NCBI RefSeq assembly: GCF_026241105.1
Contig: NZ_JAPFFT010000021.1
Coordinates: 1 to 64,000 of the forward strand
Length of the DNA stretch: 64,000 nt
From: Arthrobacter rhizophilus
Lineage (GTDB): Bacteria > Actinomycetota > Actinomycetes > Actinomycetales > Micrococcaceae
Reading direction: 5' to 3'
In this document: in pieces, positions 38,256 through 46,941 of the stretch
Numbering within the stretch: position 1 is the stretch's first letter
Layout: every line of letters begins with the position of its first letter
The notes under the pieces: generated by a model
Told to the model about the DNA's origin: nothing
Database searches by the model: none
Seen by the model: only the letters and a program-made list of their open reading frames with translations
Made by a program: the position numbers and the translations under genes

Positions 38256-38459
38256 TTAGACGTCTGCGACCTTGCGTCCCTTGTATTCAAGGAACAGCGC
38301 AGTGCCGGCAGAGTCGGTAACGACCTTTGCCTGGTGCGGCAGGCTGTAAACAACCTGGCCGTTTTCGATGGTCTTGACCAGGTTGGGGGCAGTTGCCTTC
38401 CACTGGGCACGGCGGGCGCGTGTATTCGCGCGAGACATTTTCCGCTTGGGAACAGCCAC
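38256..38459 (-). CDS. rpmF: 50S ribosomal protein L32
   Basis: A 67-residue L32 beginning [20 protein letters not shown]. It lacks the four zinc-binding cysteines of the C+ form, so it is a zinc-independent L32. It follows yceD closely, as in most bacteria. Confidence 0.96.
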   Translation of the reverse strand: MAVPKRKMSRANTRARRAQWKATAPNLVKTIENGQVVYSLPHQAKVVTDSAGTALFLEYKGRKVADV

Positions 38460-38491
38460 GGCTATCTCATTTCTCTCTTAGTCAACACTTA

Positions 38492-39043
38492 CTAATCAGT
38501 TTGCCGGTCAGACTTAGCCAGTTCAGCTAGGGCAGCCCAGCGAGGATCCAGGACCTCGTGGTGGTGCCCCGGCTCGTCTTCCAGACGCACTCCGCATTCG
38601 GAGCAGAGGCCCTGGCAGTCTTCCCGGCACACCGGCTGGAACGGCAGCATAGTTACAACTGCGTCCCGCAACACCGGCTCAAGATCGATTAGATCGTGCT
38701 CGACTCGACGTTGCTCTTCATCGTCTTCTTCGTCCGAAAGCTCAATGCCTTCATAGAAGAAAAGTTCTTGCACATTGACCTCAAGGTCATACGCAAGGGG
38801 ATCCAGGCATCGTCCGCATTCGCCCTTGACTTCAGCGAATACGGTTCCAGATACCAGAATTCCTTCGTGTACGGCCTCAAGCCTCAGGTCGAGCTCGATT
38901 TCCGAGCCTTCCTGAACACCAATGAGTGCCACACCAAGGTCACTTGGCGCGGGTACATGTTCAGTGAGCGTCCGCATGCTTCCTGGACTACGTCCGAGGT
39001 CCTTGACGTCCAGCGTCAAAGGCGAACTTGCATCTCGCTTAAT
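38492..39043 (-). CDS. yceD: YceD/DUF177 family protein
   Basis: A DUF177 protein of about 183 residues, implicated in 23S rRNA accumulation in other bacteria. A first Cys pair, GECGRCLDPL, sits in the middle. A second Cys group, CREDCQGLCSECG, lies near the C-terminus and may bind a metal. An acidic stretch (SDEEDDEEQRR) lies between them. Start: no ATG or GTG exists after the in-frame stop. A TTG at 39019 has no ribosome-binding site, whereas ATT 39043 has AGGAG five bases upstream. I therefore prefer ATT; the TTG form is 175 residues. It forms an operon with rpmF and rnc. Confidence 0.9.
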   Translation of the reverse strand: MKRDASSPLTLDVKDLGRSPGSMRTLTEHVPAPSDLGVALIGVQEGSEIELDLRLEAVHEGILVSGTVFAEVKGECGRCLDPLAYDLEVNVQELFFYEGIELSDEEDDEEQRRVEHDLIDLEPVLRDAVVTMLPFQPVCREDCQGLCSECGVRLEDEPGHHHEVLDPRWAALAELAKSDRQTD

Positions 39044-39166
39044 GAGAACTCCTGTAGAACATATGACCGACGTACCATCTTAGCCTGAACGCGTGAACGG
39101 ACTCAAACCGGGTCAAATTCATCGCGTTCTGCCCCGAGGTACCGATCTAGCTTACCCGCTGCTGGG

Positions 39167-39652
39167 CTACTCTGCAGACGACTCGCCAGCCAGGAGCCTC
39201 TTGAGCACGGACTTGGGCACGAAATCGGAGACATCGCCGCCCAGAACTGCGATCTCTTTGATCAGGGTGGAGGACAAATGCAGGTAATGGGCCTCCGCCG
39301 GAAGGAAAACAGTCTCGACGCCGGCTAGCTGGCGGTTCATGGTGGCCATGGGGAGTTCATAGTCAAAATCCGAGGACGAACGCAAGCCCTTCACGATCGC
39401 CGAAATCCCCCGATGCCTGCAATACTCAGCCAGCAGCCCCTCCCCCATGGGTTCCACGATGATCCCTCGGAGCGACGCCAGGGTCTGCCGCGCCATCTCC
39501 ATGCGTTCTTCGAGGCTGAAGCGGTATTTCTTCGCGTAGTTGGTGGACACTGCCACGACCACTTCATCGAACAAGCCAGCAGCCCTTGCGATGACTTCCA
39601 AGTGTCCGTTGTGGATAGGGTCAAAGGAGCCAGGGCACACCGCGCGTCTCAT
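39167..39652 (-). CDS. coaD: Phosphopantetheine adenylyltransferase
   Basis: A 161-residue PPAT, the fourth step of CoA synthesis. The nucleotidyltransferase motif is GSFDPIHNGHLEVI (HxGH), followed by ISAIVKGLRSSSDFDYELPM and the C-terminal LSSTLIKEIAVLGGDV region. It precedes yceD-rpmF-rnc on the same strand with a 123-nt gap. Confidence 0.97.
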   Translation of the reverse strand: MRRAVCPGSFDPIHNGHLEVIARAAGLFDEVVVAVSTNYAKKYRFSLEERMEMARQTLASLRGIIVEPMGEGLLAEYCRHRGISAIVKGLRSSSDFDYELPMATMNRQLAGVETVFLPAEAHYLHLSSTLIKEIAVLGGDVSDFVPKSVLKRLLAGESSAE

Positions 39653-39757
39653 GGTTCGAACCTACCGCATCCACTGCCGTGGGCACTATGGCGATAGCAT
39701 GGCTGACATGCCGGCCCGGACGAGCCGGAAGCCATCACTCCAGGAAGGCAAGATACA

Positions 39758-41014
39758 GTGACGAGCCCGGCCCCTCTCAGCGCGAACACCCCCGGCGCCC
39801 CCTGGCAGCAGGCTACCGGCACCGCCCCGTGGCAACGGGCCGCAAGCGGCGCCAACCTGCTTTCCGCTGACGGCAGCCTGGGCGTGACCATCTTCGAAGA
39901 GATGACAACCCTGGCAATATCCACCGGGGCCATCAACCTGGGCCAAGGATTCCCGGACGAGGACGGTCCCGCGGAAATCAAGGCAGCGGCACAAGCAGCC
40001 ATCTCGGCGGGGGCCAACCAGTACGCACCGGGCAAGGGCATCCCTGAACTTCGTGAGGCCATCGCCGCTCACCAGGACCGCTTCTACGGACTGACTCCGG
40101 ACCCGCAGACCGAGGTCATCGTGACCACCGGGGCCACCGAGGCCATCGCCGCGTCATTGCTCGCATTCATCGAGCCCGGCGATGAGGTCCTGACATTCGA
40201 ACCGTTCTATGACTCGTATGGCGCCATCATCGGGCTCGCCGGCGCCAAGCATGTGACCGCTCCCCTGCTCGCGCCCGATTTCCTCCCGGACCTGGACGCC
40301 CTGGAAACGGCCTTCAGTGAGCGCACCAAGGTTGTTCTCCTCAACAATCCGCACAATCCCACAGGTGCGGTCTTCCCGCGCGAGGTGCTGGAACGCGTGG
40401 TCGAACTCGCCCGGAAATACGATGCCGTGATCCTCAGCGACGAAGTCTACGAACACCTGACTTTCGGTGTGCAGCACATTCCGGTCGCAAGCATCCCCGG
40501 TGCTGCTGAACGAAGCGTGACCATCTCCTCGGCCGGAAAGACGTTCTCCTTCACTGGCTGGAAGATCGGCTGGCTCAGTGGTCCTGAACACCTCGTCGCA
40601 GCGATCCGCACCGTCAAACAATTCCTCAGCTACAGTTCCGGCACTCCTTTCCAGAGCGCGATAGCCGTGGGCCTGGCCTTGCCGGACGGGTTCTACACGG
40701 CCATCGCCTCCACTCTCCAGGCCAAGCGGGACATCCTGGCCGAGGGCCTGCGGGCCGCCGGCTTCGGCGTCTACACCCCGCGGGGTACATACTTCATCAA
40801 CGTGGACACTGCACCGCTGGGTATCGACGACTCCGTGGACTTGGCGCGGCGGCTTCCGTCGCTTGTTGGGGTGGCCGCCATCCCCGTCCCCGTTTTCTGC
40901 CACCCCGAAGGCGCGGAGAGGACCCGCAGCCTCCTTCGGTTCGCCTTCTGCAAGAAGACCGAGGTACTCGAAGAAGCCGCCGCAAGGCTGGCCACCCTGC
41001 GGGACAAGCTGTAA
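39758..41014 (+). CDS. PLP-dependent aminotransferase, class I/II
   Basis: A 418-residue fold-type I aminotransferase. Landmarks: INLGQGFPDEDGP, YAPGKGIPELREAIA, VIVTTGATEAIAASL, NNPHNPTGAVF, LSDEVYEHLTF, the PLP Lys in SSAGKTFSFTGWKIGWL, and the carboxylate-binding Arg in LLRFAFCK. It is closest in feel to the YbdL/kynurenine and DapC-annotated actinobacterial group; the substrate is undecided. About 35 extra Ala/Pro-rich residues precede the core. GTG 39758 was chosen. The spermidine-synthase-like gene follows after two bases. Confidence 0.9.
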   Translation: MTSPAPLSANTPGAPWQQATGTAPWQRAASGANLLSADGSLGVTIFEEMTTLAISTGAINLGQGFPDEDGPAEIKAAAQAAISAGANQYAPGKGIPELREAIAAHQDRFYGLTPDPQTEVIVTTGATEAIAASLLAFIEPGDEVLTFEPFYDSYGAIIGLAGAKHVTAPLLAPDFLPDLDALETAFSERTKVVLLNNPHNPTGAVFPREVLERVVELARKYDAVILSDEVYEHLTFGVQHIPVASIPGAAERSVTISSAGKTFSFTGWKIGWLSGPEHLVAAIRTVKQFLSYSSGTPFQSAIAVGLALPDGFYTAIASTLQAKRDILAEGLRAAGFGVYTPRGTYFINVDTAPLGIDDSVDLARRLPSLVGVAAIPVPVFCHPEGAERTRSLLRFAFCKKTEVLEEAAARLATLRDKL

Positions 41015-41016
41015 CT

Positions 41017-41805
41017 GTGCCTACCGGGCAAGCTCACGAGGGACGGCGGTTCCTGCGGACCACCGGGCAGCATGCCGCGATCGAAGCCGACCCGTTGATC
41101 GCGGGCGCCTACATCTTGCGAATCGGCGACGCCGAGCAATCCCATGTCAATCTCGCGGAGCCCACAGAGATCTTCTACGAGTACTTGCGCAGGATCGGCC
41201 ACCTGGTGGATCTAGCCGCGCCTGGCGGGCAAGCTATCACGGCCCTTCACCTCGGTGCCGGGGCGCTCACCTTGGCCCGGTACATCGAGGCGACGAGACC
41301 CGGTTCGGAACAGCATGCCGTCGAACTCGAACGCGAGCTACTGGATTTCGTGCTCCAGAAACTGCCCCTGCCGGACGGTACCCGCTTGGCTACGCACATA
41401 GGCGACGCGCGTGAAACCCTTGCGGAGCTGCCCTCGGAACTCGCGTTCGACGTCGTGATCCTGGACATCTTCTCCGGTCCCGAGGCTCCGGCCCATATTG
41501 CCTGCAGGGAGTTCTACGAGGAAGCCGCAGCACGGCTCCGGCCGGACGGCGTGCTCATTGTCAATGTCGGCGATGAAGCGGCCTTGACCTTGGTGCGGAG
41601 CCAGGTCGCTGCGATGCGCGAGGCGATGCCCGATGTTGCAGCCTTCGCCGAGAGTGGCATGTTCGCCGGCCGTTATCCCGGCAACATCATCCTCGTCGGA
41701 ACGCGCTGGCCATGGCCAGCCCTGTGGACAGCAGAACTTTTGGCCCGCGGACCGCACCCCTCGGCCGTCTTGAGCGGAGTGGAACTGGACCGCCTTTCGG
41801 GCTAG
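41017..41805 (+). CDS. Spermidine synthase-like methyltransferase-fold protein
   Basis: A 262-residue Rossmann-fold protein. AITALHLGAGALTLARYIEA replaces the usual GGG nucleotide loop, and HAVELERELLDFV, HIGDARETLAEL and FDVVILDIFSGPEAPAHI follow. It resembles actinobacterial SpeE-like proteins, but the polyamine-binding residues cannot be confirmed, so aminopropyl transfer is not assured. GTG 41017 lies two bases after the aminotransferase stop. Its last codons (RLSG*) form the first unit of a perfect tandem repeat. Confidence 0.8.
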   Translation: MPTGQAHEGRRFLRTTGQHAAIEADPLIAGAYILRIGDAEQSHVNLAEPTEIFYEYLRRIGHLVDLAAPGGQAITALHLGAGALTLARYIEATRPGSEQHAVELERELLDFVLQKLPLPDGTRLATHIGDARETLAELPSELAFDVVILDIFSGPEAPAHIACREFYEEAAARLRPDGVLIVNVGDEAALTLVRSQVAAMREAMPDVAAFAESGMFAGRYPGNIILVGTRWPWPALWTAELLARGPHPSAVLSGVELDRLSG

Positions 41806-41844
41806 CGCCGCCTTTCGGGCTAGCGCCGCCTTTCGGGCTAGCGC
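41791..41844 (+). repeat. Perfect 3 x 18-nt tandem repeat spanning the stop codon
   Basis: CGCCTTTCGGGCTAGCGC occurs three times head to tail with no mismatch. Each unit encodes RLSG-stop-R in the upstream gene's frame, so the stop has been copied twice. Confidence 0.97.
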
Positions 41845-41866
41845 CGCATCTCCGGCCAGGGACCCG

Positions 41867-42433
41867 CTAGACGGGTTCGGCGAACCAGAGCTTCGTTTCG
41901 CCATACTTCTTGTCGGCGAACCGTTCGAGGGTGTCCGGCCAGTCCGGTTCCGGAGAACGCGAGGAACGTTCGACCACGACGACGGCACCTTCGTCCAGGT
42001 GGAAGGCAAGCTTGGCGAGGACAGCCTTGAGGGAAGGCTCGTCCAAGGGGTACGGCGGATCCAGGAAGACCAAGTCCCAGAGGGCATCGTCCGCAGCGCG
42101 CTCCAGGAAAGATTCCACCTTGGAACGGTGGACGGAGACCGTCCTGCGTCCCAGCACCTGGTTGGCCATGTCCGCGTTTCGCTGGCAGACCTCGGACGCG
42201 CGGGCATCAAACTCCACGAGTTCGGCGGTGCGGGCGCCCCGGCTGGCACTTTCGATACCGAGTGAACCCGAGCCGGCGTAAAGGTCAAGGACGCGGGCAT
42301 CGTCGATGGCGTCGAGCGCCTCGAGCCGCGAGAACAAGGCCTCCTTGACGCGGTCAGTCGTGGGCCGGGTGGCATTTCCCGGAACGCTGACCAAGGGGTT
42401 GCCGCCCACCACGCCGGCAATGATCCGGCTCAC
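41867..42433 (-). CDS. rsmD: 16S rRNA (guanine966-N2)-methyltransferase
   Basis: A 188-residue RsmD. SAM-binding VLDLYAGSGSLGIES and the catalytic LVFLDPPYPL are present, and SRIIAGVVGG begins the protein. GTG 42433 was chosen because GGGAG lies five bases upstream; a further GTG at 42457 would add eight residues. It is downstream of recG on the same strand and converges on the spermidine-synthase-like gene. Confidence 0.94.
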   Translation of the reverse strand: MSRIIAGVVGGNPLVSVPGNATRPTTDRVKEALFSRLEALDAIDDARVLDLYAGSGSLGIESASRGARTAELVEFDARASEVCQRNADMANQVLGRRTVSVHRSKVESFLERAADDALWDLVFLDPPYPLDEPSLKAVLAKLAFHLDEGAVVVVERSSRSPEPDWPDTLERFADKKYGETKLWFAEPV

Positions 42434-42484
42434 GGGCGCGCTCCCAAGGCGTTGCACCCGGGGGTACCGCCGGGCGTGGATTCC

Positions 42485-44764
42485 TTAGCCGCGTTCAAGG
42501 AACGCCTCCTTTTCGGGATTGAGATATTCGTCGATTGCCGCGGCGAGTGCTTGTTGGCCTTGCAGCCCTGGATCGTTGGCCACGAGCAGCTGGGCATCGG
42601 TGCGGGCACGGGCGATCACATCCTCATGCTCCAGGACCCGCAACAGCTTGAGGGTGGAGCGCCCACCGGATTGCGAAGCGCCCAGGATGTCACCTTCGCG
42701 ACGCAGCTTGAGGTCTTCCTGGGAGAGTTCGAAGCCGTCGGTGGTGGACGCAACGGCGTCCAGGCGCCTGCGGCTCGGATGGCCGGGCTCGAGCGAGGTG
42801 ACCAGCAGGCACGTGCCCGGCAGACCGCCCCGGCCAACCCGCCCGCGCAACTGGTGAAGTTGCGAAATGCCGAAGCGGTCAGCATCCAGGATCACCATGA
42901 GGGTGGCGTTATGGACGTCCACGCCAACCTCGATCACCGTGGTGGACACCAGCAGCTGGGTCTGGTTGGCAGTGAACGAGGCCATGGTTTCAGACTTGAG
43001 CGCCGCGTCCTGTCGTCCGTGAAGGGGTTCCACCCGGACGCCGCGCAAGGCGGGTTCCTGGCTGAGTGTCTCGACGACGGCGGTCACCGAGGCGAGCTCG
43101 CGAGCGGGACCCTCGTCCGAAAGTTCGGCGTCGCTAGGTTCCGCTTCGCCGGGGCTGAAGTCGCCGTCGTCGTCGTCTCCGATCTTGGGACAGACCACGT
43201 ACACCTGATGCCCGGCGTCGATCTCTTCCCGCGAGCGTTTCCAGATCCGCGCCGCCCAGCCCGGGTTTTCCGCGAGCCCCACCACGTGGGTGGAGATCGG
43301 TGCCCGGCCTGCGGGAAGTTCGTCCAGCACGGACGTTTCGAGGTCGCCGAAGACCGTCATGGCAACGGTGCGCGGAATCGGAGTGGCGGTCATCACCAAC
43401 AGGTGGGGCGGCCGGTTCGCCTTGGCTCGGAGCGCATCCCGCTGCTCCACGCCGAACCGGTGCTGCTCATCCACGACGATCAGCCCGAGGTCCTGGAAGG
43501 AGGTCTTGTCGCTCAGCAATGCGTGGGTACCGATCACAATGCCGGCATTGCCCGAGGCGGCGTCCAGCATGGCCTGCTTGCGGGCGGCCGTAGGCATGGA
43601 GCCTGTCAGCAACGTGACCTGGACCGATCCCGGGCCGCTCCCGGGGTTGCTGTCCAACAATCCGGCCCCGCCCAGCATTCCAGCGCCACCGAACAAACCG
43701 TCGCGGGCCAGCGGACCGAGGGTTCTCCGGATGGAATCGAAATGTTGTGCCGCGAGGACTTCGGTGGGGGCAAGCAACGCCGCCTGTCCGCCGGCATCCA
43801 CCACCTGCAGCATTGCGCGCAAGGCCACAATCGTCTTCCCGGACCCGACTTCACCCTGCAGTAGCCGGTTCATCGGCGAGTCCAGTGCCAGCTCCTGGGA
43901 AAGCGTCTTCCCGACGGCGGCCTGGCCGGCAGTGAGCGTGAACGGCAACTGCCGGTCGAAGGAGGCAAGGATGCCATCGGGCACGGGCCGTCGTGCGGTC
44001 GCCTCTTCCGCCGCCAGTTGGGCCCGACGCCGTGCCAGCGCGGTCTGCAACACCAAGGCTTCCTGGTAACGGAACCGGTCCCGGGCACGCTGCCAGTCTG
44101 TTGCCGTTTCCGGCGAATGGATCAGCCGATATGCCTGCCCTACCTCGAGGAAATTCTCCCGGGAGGCAATTTCCGAAGGGAGTGGATCTTCAATGCTGTC
44201 CACATCGATAGTGTCCAGGAGGGTGGTGATGACCTTGTGGATGGACCAGCTGGTGAGCTTCGCTGTGGCGGGATAGACGGGGATGGGCATGGCCGCGAGC
44301 TTCTCCGGATCAACGGAACCGGCCAACTCGGGGTCCTCGTCCAGCACCATGAAGTCCGGATTGGTCATGCCCAAGGAGCCGCCATAGCGGCTGACCTTGC
44401 CGGAGAACATGACGCGGCGCCCCGGCTGGAGTTCACTGCGGGCACGGAAGCCATTGAAGAAGCTGATCTTCAAGGTTCCGGGAATCTGCTCGCCGCCGGC
44501 CTCGTCAGTGACCACCACGTCGGTCAACGACCCGCGCCTTGCCCGCATCTGCCGGGTGGAGTTGGACAGCACCCTGGCGATAAGGGTGGCTTCTTCATCC
44601 AGCGGCAGTTTGCTGATGGGGGTCAGCTCCCCGCGGCTCAGGTAGCGGCGGGGAAAATAGTTCAGCAGCTCCCCGACCGTGTCCAGGCCGAGGTGCTTCT
44701 CGATGACGGAGGCGGAGCGCTTGCCGATCCTTCGTTCGAGCGGAAGCTGGAGCTCAGGATTCAT
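42485..44764 (-). CDS. recG: ATP-dependent DNA helicase RecG
   Basis: A 759-residue RecG that remodels stalled forks and Holliday junctions. The N-terminal wedge/OB region (residues about 1-240) includes FPRRYLSRGELTPI. Helicase motifs follow: LLQGEVGSGKTIVAL, ALLAPTEVLAAQHF, VVDEQHRFGVEQR (DEQH), VMTATPIPRTVA, and the C-terminal QLRGRVGRGG with ELSQEDLKLRREGDILG. An acidic insertion (DDDDGDFSPGEAEPSDAELS) lies between helicase lobes. ATG 44764 overlaps the upstream gene by 11 nt. Confidence 0.97.
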   Translation of the reverse strand: MNPELQLPLERRIGKRSASVIEKHLGLDTVGELLNYFPRRYLSRGELTPISKLPLDEEATLIARVLSNSTRQMRARRGSLTDVVVTDEAGGEQIPGTLKISFFNGFRARSELQPGRRVMFSGKVSRYGGSLGMTNPDFMVLDEDPELAGSVDPEKLAAMPIPVYPATAKLTSWSIHKVITTLLDTIDVDSIEDPLPSEIASRENFLEVGQAYRLIHSPETATDWQRARDRFRYQEALVLQTALARRRAQLAAEEATARRPVPDGILASFDRQLPFTLTAGQAAVGKTLSQELALDSPMNRLLQGEVGSGKTIVALRAMLQVVDAGGQAALLAPTEVLAAQHFDSIRRTLGPLARDGLFGGAGMLGGAGLLDSNPGSGPGSVQVTLLTGSMPTAARKQAMLDAASGNAGIVIGTHALLSDKTSFQDLGLIVVDEQHRFGVEQRDALRAKANRPPHLLVMTATPIPRTVAMTVFGDLETSVLDELPAGRAPISTHVVGLAENPGWAARIWKRSREEIDAGHQVYVVCPKIGDDDDGDFSPGEAEPSDAELSDEGPARELASVTAVVETLSQEPALRGVRVEPLHGRQDAALKSETMASFTANQTQLLVSTTVIEVGVDVHNATLMVILDADRFGISQLHQLRGRVGRGGLPGTCLLVTSLEPGHPSRRRLDAVASTTDGFELSQEDLKLRREGDILGASQSGGRSTLKLLRVLEHEDVIARARTDAQLLVANDPGLQGQQALAAAIDEYLNPEKEAFLERG

Positions 44765-45833
44765 GCCCGTGCTGGCCTGCCGGGAGGCCAGGGTCGCGCG
44801 GCATCGACAGCTGGCTGACGGAGATGTCGGTGGGGTCGCCGAGTGAGCGAATGATTGCGACTGCGGGTTCCGCGTCCGGTACGTGGACATGCACGCGCCA
44901 GCGGTAGCTGGTTTCTACCGTGTCATCGTCATCATCGTCGTCGTCCCCGGCATCGTCCCGTCCTGCCGGGCTGCCCACAGGGCTCGCGCTGCCCACCTGA
45001 CTCATGATGACGGAGTCGCCAAGTTCGTCCAATCGCTGGCGCAGCGTGGCAGCGGCCAGCGGTGAAAGACTAATAGTGCACATGACTTCGACGCCGTCGT
45101 CATCAGGCATTCCCGCATGGATGTGCGGATCCTGCAGGTCATAGCCGTGGAGGCCGTCCAATAGCTCATCCTGGAGTTCTTCGCCGAGCACGGCCGAACG
45201 CAGGCAGTCGAGGATCAACAACATACCCACGCCGCCCGCGTCCACCACATGGGCCGCATGCAGCGGGGCGAGCTGGTCCTCGGTGCGTACCACCGCATCC
45301 AGCGCGGCATTGACCGCGGCATCGAGGGCCAGTCCCAGTGCCTGGTTGCTGTCATCGCCATTGTGTGCGGTATCGCATTCACCCGCGGCCCTTGCAGCAG
45401 CCTCCAGAACGGAAAGCATGGTGCCCGGCACAGGCTCGCTCAAGGCAGACCACGCCCGGATCTGGGCACGGTTCAGGGCGATAGCAAGGAGCGGCGCGCT
45501 GAGGCGGGTGTGGCCGGCGAGCGGCTCAGCCGCCGCACACAGAAAGACGGCGAAGAGTGTTCCGGAGTTCCCGCGCGCCTGTTCCATGGCCGCCCGGCCT
45601 GCATTGGCCAGAACAGCACCGACGTCGTTTGTTGGTTCGTCCCGGCCGGAACCATCAACAAATGCCGCGGCGGCGGCGCGGACAGTGAGGTACAGGTTGG
45701 TGCCGGTATCGCCATCTGCCACCGGAAAGATGTTGATGGCGTTGAGGCGATCGCTGTGATTCCCGAGCGTAGTCTCCGCCTTGCCCAGCCACCGCTTCAT
45801 GGCGTGCGCATTGGCGGCAATCTTAGTCTGCAA
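44754..45833 (-). CDS. DAK2-domain protein (short FakA/DhaL-like)
   Basis: A 359-residue protein with a DhaL-type ATP-binding domain: INIFPVADGDTGTNLYLT with the magnesium-binding aspartates, AMEQARGNSGTLFAVFL and a DAGGVGMLLILDCL segment. A run of eight Asp near residue 295 (AGDDDDDDDD) precedes a beta-rich tail (YRWRVHVHVPDAE). Homologues beside recG in other actinobacteria are usually near 470-550 residues, so this one looks short at the C-terminus. The TTG at 45833 overlaps thiL; ATG 45800 (MKRWLG) is the alternative start. Confidence 0.85.
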   Translation of the reverse strand: MQTKIAANAHAMKRWLGKAETTLGNHSDRLNAINIFPVADGDTGTNLYLTVRAAAAAFVDGSGRDEPTNDVGAVLANAGRAAMEQARGNSGTLFAVFLCAAAEPLAGHTRLSAPLLAIALNRAQIRAWSALSEPVPGTMLSVLEAAARAAGECDTAHNGDDSNQALGLALDAAVNAALDAVVRTEDQLAPLHAAHVVDAGGVGMLLILDCLRSAVLGEELQDELLDGLHGYDLQDPHIHAGMPDDDGVEVMCTISLSPLAAATLRQRLDELGDSVIMSQVGSASPVGSPAGRDDAGDDDDDDDDTVETSYRWRVHVHVPDAEPAVAIIRSLGDPTDISVSQLSMPRDPGLPAGQHGHES

Positions 45834-46830
45834 AGTGATCCCATCCCACGGTGTCAGCGGGCATTCCCGCTATCCGGACGCCGCTGTGCTGCCCTTCGGC
45901 AACGGCCTGGATCGAGCCTATCGCAGTGAAGCCGGAAGGTAGCTGAACATTTGCTGGAAAAGTCGCCAGCAGACCGTGGTCCTCTCCACCGCCGAGAATC
46001 CAGTCCATGGGATCGAGGCCAAGGAGGGCCGAGGCAGCTTCCAAGGGGGTGGCGAGCGCCTTGAGTGCTATGGGGTCGAGATCGAGCCCGACACCGCTGG
46101 CGTCGGCGAGCCGGACGCCGTCGCGCAACAGCCCATCTGAGACATCCATCATGGCGGTTGCTCCGGCTTTGGCACCCAGCGGACCTGCCGCAAGCGGCGG
46201 CTGCGGCCGGCACTGGCTGTCCATGAGTGCGCGTTGGGCGGGATCCAGCGTACCGACGGGAATGGTGCTTTCAAGGAGGGCCAAACCGGCGGCAGCGCGG
46301 CCGACAGTTCCAGCAAGGGCCAGGACATCCCCGGGCCGGGCACCGGAACGCAGCACGGCGGGAAGCCCGTGCATTGTTCCTATGACCGCGACCGTCACGG
46401 CGATTTCACTGCCACGGCCCAAGTCTCCCCCGGCAACCGAACAGTCGGAAGCCCCCAGACCGACGATGCCGGCCGTCAACCCATCTGCAAAGTCCTCGAC
46501 CCACTGCACGTGAGTGCCGGGCGGCATGGTCAGGCTCACGACGAGGGACACCGCCGTACCACCCATCGCGTTGATGTCGCTGAGATTTTGTGCCGCCGAT
46601 TTCCAACCGACGTCATATCCAGTGGTGCGGTATCCGTTGTTCCATTCCAGGCGGAAGTCCTGGTCCTGGGTCTGGGTGTCAATGGAAACAAGGGTCTTGC
46701 CATCCGGAGCGGCGACGACGGCGGCATCGTCACCCGGCCCGAGCAGCACACTGCTGCTGTGGTGCAGGCGCGGAAAAATACGCGCGAGGAGCTCCGCTTC
46801 GGAGAGCTCCGCGACAGTCTGTTGTTCCAT
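45823..46830 (-). CDS. thiL: Thiamine-monophosphate kinase
   Basis: A 335-residue ThiL, which phosphorylates thiamine phosphate to the active diphosphate. The metal/ATP sites are VLLGPGDDAAVV, the SAAQNLSDINAMGG loop, SVAGGDLGRGSE, MMDVSDGLLRD and GGGEDHGLLATF. The usual ...STDML... segment reads VSIDTQTQDQDF. ATG 46830 was chosen over a GTG six bases earlier. It is not under the TPP riboswitch that governs thiC. It leads a thiL-DAK2-recG-rsmD unit with overlapping genes. Confidence 0.95.
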   Translation of the reverse strand: MEQQTVAELSEAELLARIFPRLHHSSSVLLGPGDDAAVVAAPDGKTLVSIDTQTQDQDFRLEWNNGYRTTGYDVGWKSAAQNLSDINAMGGTAVSLVVSLTMPPGTHVQWVEDFADGLTAGIVGLGASDCSVAGGDLGRGSEIAVTVAVIGTMHGLPAVLRSGARPGDVLALAGTVGRAAAGLALLESTIPVGTLDPAQRALMDSQCRPQPPLAAGPLGAKAGATAMMDVSDGLLRDGVRLADASGVGLDLDPIALKALATPLEAASALLGLDPMDWILGGGEDHGLLATFPANVQLPSGFTAIGSIQAVAEGQHSGVRIAGMPADTVGWDHFAD

Positions 46831-46866
46831 GGACACAGCTCTACGCTATCGCGAACCGCCGACAAA

Positions 46867-46907
46867 GAAGGGCCCGTCCACGGCAGCCGGGGCTTGACGG
46901 GCCCTTC
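46867..46907 (-). terminator. Intrinsic terminator downstream of the metalloprotease gene
   Basis: On the minus strand GAAGGGCCCGTC pairs perfectly with GACGGGCCCTTC, then TTTGTC follows. It begins 35 nt past the metalloprotease stop and just before thiL's promoter region. Confidence 0.85.
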
Positions 46908-46941
46908 AGGCGGCGTGACGTGCATAACGAGGAAGCGGCCG

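Noticed and set aside
42452..43864. A 470-codon open frame antisense to recG
   Set aside because: RecG helicase motifs account for the strand. The antisense product has no recognisable domain.
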